Of a stretch of 14,302 nt of DNA, positions 7,696 to 13,696 are shown in pieces. Each line of letters starts with the position of its first letter. Position 1 is the stretch's first letter. The DNA lies in the NCBI GenBank assembly GCA_017613055.1, contig JAGAES010000048.1, forward strand, positions 1 to 14,302, given 5' to 3'. The position numbers were made by a program, and so were the translations under genes. Under the pieces are notes generated by a model. That model was not told the origin of the DNA. It worked only from the letters and a program-made list of their open reading frames with translations, and made no database searches. The stretch comes from Lachnospiraceae bacterium. GTDB lineage: Bacteria > Bacillota_A > Clostridia > Lachnospirales > Lachnospiraceae.

Positions 7696-8510
7696 GCATT
7701 ATACCATAAGAACAGTTTAACAAGATAAAAGACGCAAGGCGCCGTGAACAATACGCTGTCAAAACGGTCCAGAACTCCGCCGTGGCCGGGAATCAGCTTA
7801 CCGTAATCCTTAATGCCGTTATCCCGTTTGATTGCCGATGCGGTCAGATCGCCGAACATCGAAAGAACGGCCGAGCAGGCGCATACGATGCCGATGACAA
7901 GCCAGGTCGCAAGCGGGCTGAAATCCGGAAGATGCTTCGCGCAGCACAGTCCGTATACCGAACCGATCAGAAAAGCTCCGATTACGCCTCCGGCACAGCC
8001 TTCCCACGTCTTCTTCGGGCTGAGCCTCGGGAAAGCCTTATGCTTGCCGATCGAACAGCCGACCAGATACGCAAATGTGTCGCTGCCCCACGCACCGAGG
8101 AGAATCACCCATACAAGAAATACGCCTCCAGGAAGCGCGCGCGTCCGATAGATGAAGCTTAAGAAAACGCCGACGTAAACAAGCCCGAACGGAACCGTGA
8201 ACATGATGTCCGATTTCCGCTTCGGGAAGGTGAATACATAAGAAATCATCAATACAAGAAGAAATACGCTGAATGCCGGAAGGAAATACTGTTCGCTTCC
8301 TTCGAAAAGCATTGTGACGTAATACACAATCAGTCCGATATAGCCGATAATCGCCTGGGAAGTCTTCTCTGCGTGCACCGCACGGAACAGCTCATACATT
8401 CCGAGAAGGGACAGAAACAGAGTAATTCCGAACAGAACGAATCCCCCGAGCCGGAATGAAATCAGCGCAATGATTACCAATACCGCACCGCTTAAAGTTC
8501 TCTTAAGCAT
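7692..8510 (-). CDS. cdsA: Phosphatidate cytidylyltransferase (CDP-diglyceride synthase)
   Basis: Integral membrane enzyme that joins phosphatidate and CTP to form CDP-diacylglycerol, the precursor of the anionic phospholipids. The 272 residues are mostly hydrophobic, with about seven to eight membrane segments. The C-terminal family signature runs from SAIKRD through KD.GK and IPGHGGVLDR (about 225-249), with its conserved Lys, Asp and His in place. The mid-protein segment WGSDTFAY..G is also typical. I start at ATG 8510; a GTG directly before it (8513) would add one residue. The only good purine-rich ribosome site, AAGGAAAGGA, is unusually far upstream and is separated from the start by a small hairpin (separate entry). 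The stop overlaps the dxr start as ATGA. Confidence 0.95.
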   Translation of the reverse strand: MLKRTLSGAVLVIIALISFRLGGFVLFGITLFLSLLGMYELFRAVHAEKTSQAIIGYIGLIVYYVTMLFEGSEQYFLPAFSVFLLVLMISYVFTFPKRKSDIMFTVPFGLVYVGVFLSFIYRTRALPGGVFLVWVILLGAWGSDTFAYLVGCSIGKHKAFPRLSPKKTWEGCAGGVIGAFLIGSVYGLCCAKHLPDFSPLATWLVIGIVCACSAVLSMFGDLTASAIKRDNGIKDYGKLIPGHGGVLDRFDSVLFTAPCVFYLVKLFLWYNA

Positions 8511-8521
8511 CACATAAACCG

Positions 8522-8545
8522 CCGGCCGATGCCGGTCCTTTCCTT
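8522..8545 (-). promoter_or_regulatory. Ribosome binding site with hairpin spacer before cdsA
   Basis: In the 39 nt between uppS and cdsA the minus strand carries AAGGAAAGGA (8536-8545). Directly after it comes a 5-bp GC-only hairpin CCGGC-ATCG-GCCGG (8522-8535). Unfolded, the purine tract lies 22-25 nt from the start codon, too far for normal use. With the hairpin folded, the effective distance is about 8-11 nt. This suggests, as inference, that the stem brings the ribosome site into range. Confidence 0.5.
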
Positions 8546-8549
8546 ATGG

Positions 8550-9266
8550 TCAGATCCCGCCGAACCGGCGCTCCCTGCCGTTATAAAAGTCGATTGCCTT
8601 CTGCAATTCCTTTTTGTTGAAATCAGGCCACAGCGTATCCGTAAAGTAAAACTCCGAATAAGCAAGCTGCCACGGAAGGAAATTGCTTGTCCGAAGTTCG
8701 CCGCTTGTCCGGATCATCAAATCCGGATACGGAATGCCTGCCGTATCAAAGAAGCCGTAGAATACTTCTTCGCTGATCTGTTCGGGCTCAATCGTTCCGT
8801 CCTTCACGCCGGCAGCAACCTTCCGGACGGCTCTGAGAATCTCATCCCGACCGCCGTAATTGATTGCAACCTGGAATTTCAGTCCCGTATTCGACGCGGA
8901 CACTTCCTCAAGCTTACGGATACTGTCCTGCAGGTCCTGATCAAGTGCCGAAATGTCCCCGATCACGCGGACGCGCATGTTATTCTTGCTGCTTCGCTCG
9001 ATACTGTCCTTCATATACTTCCGAAGCAGGTTCATCAAAGCATCCACTTCGTCCTTCGGACGGGACCAGTTCTCGGTCGAGAAAGCATAGATTGTCAGGT
9101 ATTCGATTCCGAGGTTATAAGCGTCCTCACAGATCTGTTCCGCAACGCGGCTTCCCTGCACATGTCCTGCCTTTCTCGGAAGCAGGCGCTTCTTCGCCCA
9201 GCGGCCGTTGCCGTCCATGATAATGGCTACATGACGCGGAACGACGTATTCTTTTACTTTCGCCAT
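8550..9266 (-). CDS. uppS: Isoprenyl transferase (undecaprenyl diphosphate synthase)
   Basis: Cis-prenyltransferase that adds isopentenyl units to farnesyl diphosphate to make C55 undecaprenyl diphosphate, the lipid carrier for peptidoglycan and surface polymers. From ATG 9266 it has 238 residues, typical for the family. HVAIIMDGNGRWAKKR holds the catalytic Asp (D18). GHVQG, AFSTENWSRP (61-70) and RTSGELR (186-192) with NFLPWQLAYSE are the remaining family motifs. An upstream in-frame TTG (9287) would add seven residues, but it begins only 3 nt after a stable hairpin and has no ribosome site. The chosen ATG has a modest GGAAAG 9 nt upstream. Its substrate originates from the MEP pathway, two steps of which (dxr, ispG) are encoded downstream. 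Confidence 0.96.
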   Translation of the reverse strand: MAKVKEYVVPRHVAIIMDGNGRWAKKRLLPRKAGHVQGSRVAEQICEDAYNLGIEYLTIYAFSTENWSRPKDEVDALMNLLRKYMKDSIERSSKNNMRVRVIGDISALDQDLQDSIRKLEEVSASNTGLKFQVAINYGGRDEILRAVRKVAAGVKDGTIEPEQISEEVFYGFFDTAGIPYPDLMIRTSGELRTSNFLPWQLAYSEFYFTDTLWPDFNKKELQKAIDFYNGRERRFGGI

Positions 9267-9289
9267 AACATTCTTCTTTCCATACAAAT

Positions 9290-9311
9290 CGGGGCGTATC
9301 GCTACGCCCCG
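9290..9311 (-). promoter_or_regulatory. Stable GNRA-loop hairpin between frr and uppS
   Basis: The minus strand forms a 9-bp perfect stem, CGGGGCGTA paired with TACGCCCCG, closed by the tetraloop GCGA, a GNRA type known to be very stable. It is followed by ATTTGTATGG, not a run of T, so it is a poor intrinsic terminator. It lies 18 nt after the frr stop and 23 nt before the uppS ATG. Possible roles are RNA processing, mRNA protection or modulation of uppS translation. Confidence 0.6.
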
Positions 9312-9328
9312 GAATCTTTTTGGAACGA

Positions 9329-9877
9329 TTAAACGGTCATGATTTCTTTCGCCTTGTCGGCAGCAACCTTATCGATTTCTTCAATAAAGCGGTCCGTCAT
9401 CTTCTGTGCGTCGGTTTCCATCTTCTTTACTTCATCCTCGGAAATATCCTTACCCGCTTTTTTGATGGCGTCGTTGGCGTCTCTGCGGATGTTCCGGATG
9501 GCAACCTTGGATTCCTCGGCCTTCTTCTTCACATCTTTCGAAAGTTCCTTACGCCGGTCCTCGGTAAGCTCCGGGAAGGTCAGGCGGATTACTTTGCCGT
9601 CGTTGCTCGGCGTAATACCGATATCCGAAGCCATAATCGCCTTTTCGATTTCCTTGATCATCTTGGATTCCCAAGGCTGAATCATGATGACTCTCGCTTC
9701 GGGAACCGAAATGTTGGCAACCGACTGGAGCCCTGTGGGCGAGCCGTAATAATCGACTCTCAGCTTGTCGAGAAGATGCGGGTTGGCACGTCCTGCGCGG
9801 ATGCCCGCATACTCTTCGCGAAGATTATCAAGCGTCTTGTTCATTTTGACTTCAAAAGGGTTCAGGATTTCGTTCAT
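9329..9877 (-). CDS. frr: Ribosome recycling factor
   Basis: Together with EF-G, this cytosolic factor splits the post-termination ribosome so that the subunits can be reused. The protein is 182 residues, within one or two of the usual length. Family landmarks are NLREEYAGIRAGRANP (18-33), YYGSPTGLQSVANI (43-56), a central beta domain with QPWE, and the basic helix NIRRDAND (129-136). The two long charged segments at about 1-28 and 105-182 form the three-helix bundle. The ATG has a strong ribosome site, GGAGGAGG, about 9 nt upstream. The gap to pyrH is 27 nt without a terminator, so the two genes are co-transcribed. Stop codon TAA. Confidence 0.98.
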   Translation of the reverse strand: MNEILNPFEVKMNKTLDNLREEYAGIRAGRANPHLLDKLRVDYYGSPTGLQSVANISVPEARVIMIQPWESKMIKEIEKAIMASDIGITPSNDGKVIRLTFPELTEDRRKELSKDVKKKAEESKVAIRNIRRDANDAIKKAGKDISEDEVKKMETDAQKMTDRFIEEIDKVAADKAKEIMTV

Positions 9878-9904
9878 ATCTAAATACCTCCTCCAAATAC
9901 ACTT

Positions 9905-10609
9905 TTAATTGTTGACAACCGTTCCCGTGCACCCCTCGAGAACGTTGCGGACGATGCTGTTTTCGACATTCAGATCGAACAGAATCATCGGCATATTGTT
10001 CTCCATGCAAAGCACGGATGCGGTCAGGTCGACGGCTTTCAGCTGTTTCGTAAGAATCTCCGTATACGTCAGCGTATCGTACTTCTTCGCGTTCGGATTC
10101 AAAACCGGATCGCTGTCGTAGATCCCGTCCACGGACTTCGCCATTACGATGCAGTCGCATTCGAGCTCAATTGCCCGAAGCGAGGTTCCGGTGTCGGTGG
10201 AGAAATAAGGATGTCCGGTTCCGCCGCCGCAGAACACGACCTTACCGGCTTTCAATGCCTCCATCGCCTTATCCTTCGAGAACAGCTCCGTAAAAGTACC
10301 GCATGCAAACGGCGTAAACACCTGTGTCTCAACTCCGAGATTCCGAAGGCTTTCGGAAACATAGATGCAGTTCATGACCGTCGCAAGCATTCCGATCGAA
10401 TCCGCTTTCGTCCGCTCAATGCTCTTGCATGCGCGTCCCCGCATGAAATTGCCGCCTCCGATTACAATCGCGACCTGTACGCCGCGGTCCACAAGTTCCT
10501 TAATCTGCTTTCCGACGGTAAGTACGTTGGCTTCATCGAAGCCGAAGCCCTGCTCGCCGGCAAGAGCTTCTCCGCTCAACTTCAAAAGAATGCGTTTATA
10601 GCTTCCCAT
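9905..10609 (-). CDS. pyrH: Uridylate kinase (UMP kinase)
   Basis: Phosphorylates UMP to UDP with ATP in the cytosol, feeding pyrimidine nucleotide pools. The protein is 234 residues in the hexameric amino-acid-kinase fold typical of bacterial PyrH, unrelated to eukaryotic UMP/CMP kinase. Motifs are KLSGEAL (10-16), the glycine-rich GGGNFMRG (51-58), D70 in ADSIGMLAT, GGGTGHPYFSTDT (128-140) and the nucleotide-binding DGIYDSDP (161-168). The ATG has GGAGG 6 nt upstream. A good promoter lies just upstream, so pyrH is probably the first gene of the pyrH-frr-uppS-cdsA-dxr-rseP-ispG-polC operon here, not a continuation of tsf. Confidence 0.98.
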   Translation of the reverse strand: MGSYKRILLKLSGEALAGEQGFGFDEANVLTVGKQIKELVDRGVQVAIVIGGGNFMRGRACKSIERTKADSIGMLATVMNCIYVSESLRNLGVETQVFTPFACGTFTELFSKDKAMEALKAGKVVFCGGGTGHPYFSTDTGTSLRAIELECDCIVMAKSVDGIYDSDPVLNPNAKKYDTLTYTEILTKQLKAVDLTASVLCMENNMPMILFDLNVENSIVRNVLEGCTGTVVNN

Positions 10610-10639
10610 AACTGCCTCCGCTGAATCTGTGCTGAACTA

Positions 10640-10668
10640 ATTTTACCATACCGGTATACAGAATTCAA
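10640..10668 (-). promoter_or_regulatory. Promoter of the pyrH operon
   Basis: On the minus strand TTGAAT (10663-10668) and TAAAAT (10640-10645) are 17 bp apart, and the -10 is preceded by TGG, giving an extended -10. The -35 overlaps the stop codon of the upstream surface-protein gene. A 10-bp perfect palindrome, ATACCGGTAT (10648-10657), fills most of the spacer. The expected transcript leader before the pyrH ATG is about 25 nt. Confidence 0.75.
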
Positions 10669-13538
10669 CCATTGTTCTTGTTCTTATCTTTCTTCTTACT
10701 GATTACGGCAAATGTGATCGCCCCGATGCACAATGCCGCTGTGATAATCGGAATCAGGAACAGGATAATCGGGAAAGAATCGTTCTGTTTTGCTTTTTTA
10801 TTCGCCGCGGCTTTTGGGGAAGGCGTAACATTTACCGTAACCGGACCGGGCGTAACGGCTTCGGTAACGGTAGGCACAGGCTTTCCGGTCGGAGCGGCAC
10901 CGTTCGATACTTTTATATAAATCACGGAATCTTCATCCGGCATATCGAAATAAAATCCGCATCCCATATTGAAATCCCCGTAGATTTCTTCATCGGGAAT
11001 CGTGAGAAGCACATCCCCGTTTTTATTTCTGACGCAGATTTCTTCCGCCTTGTAGCCTTTTCCGTTCCCTTCGAAAACTACTCCCACATGAGTTCCCGTA
11101 AGAACAAGCATGCCGGGACAATAGCTGTATTCATCCGGATATTTTAACCATATCGATTCGCTGTCCGAGCTGACCTCTATGCCGACCAGATTGCCGAGAT
11201 CACAGCCGTTTTGATCGACAGAAATGCAATCCAATGAACACGAAGCAGCATCGGAGAAACGCAATGTCACCGGAAAATAATTGTTTTCCTGATAAGAATC
11301 CGAAGTCTTATCGAAAATCAGTTCCGACACAACCGTTTGAATATTCGAATCGGGACAAACGGAAAGGATTCCCGTCGAAGCATCATATTCAATATCGGCA
11401 CCGGCGTTGCCGTTCAGGGAAAAACGATAATACGGATAATTCAAAGAGTAATCCCATGACGCGTCTTCCCACTCAATATCACTTGCCGCCCAGAATACAA
11501 GCGGGAAATCACAGTCCTCGGGAACCTGTGCGGTACCGTCCGTAAGATCAATCACGAGCGGAATCCTTGGTTTGAATACGGCAGAAACAAGGATATCATA
11601 ATCCGGCATATAAAAATCATACTGTCCGAGAGGCAGAAAAGTGTTCTCCTCCGATTTCACATCGGTTATCATAAATCCGCCGAAATAACACCCCTCAGGG
11701 GGTTCGGAGAAAAACTGAGAAATACTTAAATGCGTGCCGTATCGGGCTTTTTCAATAATCGGGGAATACGGATCATTATAGATTCCAATCGTAACATTCT
11801 CCATATATATCGAATGCTTTTCGCTGTCTTTCTCGATTACCGGGGATTCCGTCGATTCATTATCCACAAGGATCGTAAGTTTTCCGATCTGACCGTCATT
11901 AACGGTCATGGAAAAGGAACAGCCGAGACTGTATCCTTCGAGTCTTGACACAGTCGGATGAAACCCTTCTAAAATGGAATAATCCGCAAAGCTGATATCC
12001 ATCGTTCCGTCCTGATCCAAATCAAACACTTCATAATACCCGCCCTGTTCTGTGATATGACGGATAGCATAAAACATATTCGAAACCGAAACAACATCTT
12101 CTTCCGGAACGGAACAGGAAGGGTCCGTAAGGTCAAAAACATACTCTCTCTGCGTTGCTGTCGTCACCGCTTCAAGCGTTACCGCTTTAGCCGGCATTAC
12201 AAAGTAAAAATCCATATACTCGCTCTGTATGCCTGAGTCGGATTTCCATGTCTTGAAGAATCTTCCGTTCTCGCTGTCTCTTACAATCTTCACATACTTT
12301 CCGCTTCCGGATTCGGTAATCCGGTTTCCGTTTCCGTCCTCCGCGTGGCCGCCCTTTACGGTAATCGGATAAGTCTTCGGATACTCGCCGAATTGAAATG
12401 TGACCGGCCAATATGCACCGCTGTTAAGCCCCGAAAGAGTTATGTTTCCGCTAACGCTGCAGGTTTCGGAATAAACCGTAAACCGGCCGTCCGAATAAAC
12501 CACGTCGACGGTACCGTCGCCGTCAAGATCATAAGACTCCTGGTCATCATAATAATACCTTATCCCGTTAACGGATTCCTCAACACATACCGCCACATCC
12601 CGCGGCTGTTCGCAGAATCCTTTGGTCAGATTGATTGTAATTGCATTCTTCTTTCCGGTAACGGCATGAATCGTCAGGTCCATGGACGGCATTACAAAAT
12701 CATCAATTTCATAAGGATATGTATCATATGCCGGAGAATCATAGTATTTCAAAAAATCGGATACTCCGTCCGCCGTCCAGTACCTTAGATACGTTTCTTC
12801 ATTCCACGGATAAGAAAGTTCAATCCATTCACCGGCGCAGGAAGACGTTACTTCTTTCTTGGAATCCGCGTCCCGAAGATACGCCTTTCCTTCCGTCATG
12901 TGAATCGAATAATACTCTTTCGCAGGTTCCGAACCGAACTGAATGGTTACCGGCCAGTAAGGCAGGTTATTCAAAGCCTCTATCGTATAGTTTCCGCGGA
13001 CGCTGCAATCCGGATGACGGAACAGATATGTCTCATCATCTGTCCTCATATATACGGGGTGTTCGCACAAATCCCCGGTTCCGTCTCCGTCAATATCAAT
13101 TCCGTAAATCCTATCCGAATCTGAAAACCCAAGGGCGTTATAAATATAGTAGACAATATCCGTGCTTCTGTAATTGACTTTTTCATAGATTCTGCAGCAG
13201 TTCGTGACATCATACGTAACCGGTGTCTGCTTTTCCTTAACAGCTGTAATTACGACATCATAATCAGGCATATCAAATAACTCGTATACCGGTTCGCCGT
13301 TAACCAGCCATCCGGTTACATAGTATCCGCCTACCAATTCGGGAATTAACAGTATCCGTTCTCCGGCATATGCTTCCGTCAACGTAAGACCGGAATAATA
13401 TCCCTGTGCATATCCCCCGGTCACCTGAATCTTATGTTTCTGCTTATCAGAAGAAGATGCGCCCGAACCCGAAGCGCTCATAAATAAGCCGTACAAAAGT
13501 ACGGCGGTGAATAACAAAACTCTTCCCGATGCTTTCAT
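10665..13538 (-). CDS. Modular repeat surface protein, membrane anchored, function unknown
   Basis: Not recognised as a named protein; 957 residues from ATG 13538. I chose this start because GGAGGGG lies just upstream and the protein then begins directly with a signal peptide (about 1-27). An in-frame ATG at 13562 has no ribosome site. Five A modules (about 35-101, 209-295, 389-459, 574-656, 766-880) end in a 'F.MP..D..I.AV' motif, as in InlB-type B repeats. They alternate with four B modules that begin near 'DLT' and have acidic loops resembling calcium-binding ones: DIDGDGTGD (about 148), DLDGDGTVD (337), DLDQDGTMD (506), and a degraded fourth near 709. B modules 1, 2 and 4 end in Y[WF]PVT.[QR]F; module 3 diverges. 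Each B module has a cysteine pair. A Pro/Thr-rich linker (881-921), one membrane helix (922-947) and a Lys-rich tail finish the protein. There is no LPXTG motif. An outward-facing surface role is inferred. Confidence 0.88.
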   Translation of the reverse strand: MKASGRVLLFTAVLLYGLFMSASGSGASSSDKQKHKIQVTGGYAQGYYSGLTLTEAYAGERILLIPELVGGYYVTGWLVNGEPVYELFDMPDYDVVITAVKEKQTPVTYDVTNCCRIYEKVNYRSTDIVYYIYNALGFSDSDRIYGIDIDGDGTGDLCEHPVYMRTDDETYLFRHPDCSVRGNYTIEALNNLPYWPVTIQFGSEPAKEYYSIHMTEGKAYLRDADSKKEVTSSCAGEWIELSYPWNEETYLRYWTADGVSDFLKYYDSPAYDTYPYEIDDFVMPSMDLTIHAVTGKKNAITINLTKGFCEQPRDVAVCVEESVNGIRYYYDDQESYDLDGDGTVDVVYSDGRFTVYSETCSVSGNITLSGLNSGAYWPVTFQFGEYPKTYPITVKGGHAEDGNGNRITESGSGKYVKIVRDSENGRFFKTWKSDSGIQSEYMDFYFVMPAKAVTLEAVTTATQREYVFDLTDPSCSVPEEDVVSVSNMFYAIRHITEQGGYYEVFDLDQDGTMDISFADYSILEGFHPTVSRLEGYSLGCSFSMTVNDGQIGKLTILVDNESTESPVIEKDSEKHSIYMENVTIGIYNDPYSPIIEKARYGTHLSISQFFSEPPEGCYFGGFMITDVKSEENTFLPLGQYDFYMPDYDILVSAVFKPRIPLVIDLTDGTAQVPEDCDFPLVFWAASDIEWEDASWDYSLNYPYYRFSLNGNAGADIEYDASTGILSVCPDSNIQTVVSELIFDKTSDSYQENNYFPVTLRFSDAASCSLDCISVDQNGCDLGNLVGIEVSSDSESIWLKYPDEYSYCPGMLVLTGTHVGVVFEGNGKGYKAEEICVRNKNGDVLLTIPDEEIYGDFNMGCGFYFDMPDEDSVIYIKVSNGAAPTGKPVPTVTEAVTPGPVTVNVTPSPKAAANKKAKQNDSFPIILFLIPIITAALCIGAITFAVISKKKDKNKNNG

Positions 13539-13574
13539 GGCTCCCCTCCACTGTGCATTCATTGTATTTCTATT

Positions 13575-13603
13575 ATTTTATTATCAATTGACGCAAAAAG
13601 CAA
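13575..13603 (-). promoter_or_regulatory. Promoter of the surface-protein gene
   Basis: The minus strand has TTGCTT (13598-13603) and TAAAAT (13575-13580) with a 17-bp spacer, in an AT-rich stretch between the tsf terminator and the gene. The predicted leader before the ATG at 13538 is about 30 nt and contains GGAGGGG. The -35 box matches consensus only in its TTG, so strength is probably moderate. Confidence 0.6.
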
Positions 13604-13628
13604 ATCGTTTTTGTGACATTTTCCGCAT

Positions 13629-13671
13629 AAAAAAACTGCCGTACTTACCGCTTATGCGGCAAATACGACAG
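13629..13671 (-). terminator. Intrinsic terminator after tsf
   Basis: The minus strand forms a 16-bp stem (13656-13671 with 13636-13651) containing three G-U pairs and an ATAA loop, followed at once by seven T (13629-13635). This is a textbook Rho-independent terminator. It begins 25 nt after the tsf stop and separates tsf transcription from the surface-protein gene. Confidence 0.95.
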
Positions 13672-13696
13672 CTTATCAATCAACTCAACCGGAAAC

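Noticed and set aside
7698..7706. Perfect extended -10 (TGGTATAAT) at the end of cdsA
   Set aside because: There is no good -35, and transcription would start within the dxr start codon, leaving no usable start. The bases simply encode Trp-Tyr-Asn at the end of CdsA.
9267..9287. TTG start giving a 245-residue UppS
   Set aside because: It has no ribosome site and lies right after a stable hairpin. The ATG at 9266 gives the usual family length and N-terminus.
9290..9320. Plus-strand terminator reading of the frr-uppS hairpin (stem then CTTTTT)
   Set aside because: The T run is separated from the stem by several bases, and there is no plus-strand gene to terminate.
9320..9883. Plus-strand open frame covering all of frr
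   Set aside because: It is a mirror frame of the well-conserved frr gene, with no ribosome site and no recognisable protein features.
13539..13562. Upstream ATG (13562) as the start of the surface-protein gene
   Set aside because: It has no ribosome site and would place eight polar residues before the signal peptide. The ATG at 13538 has GGAGGGG in the right place.
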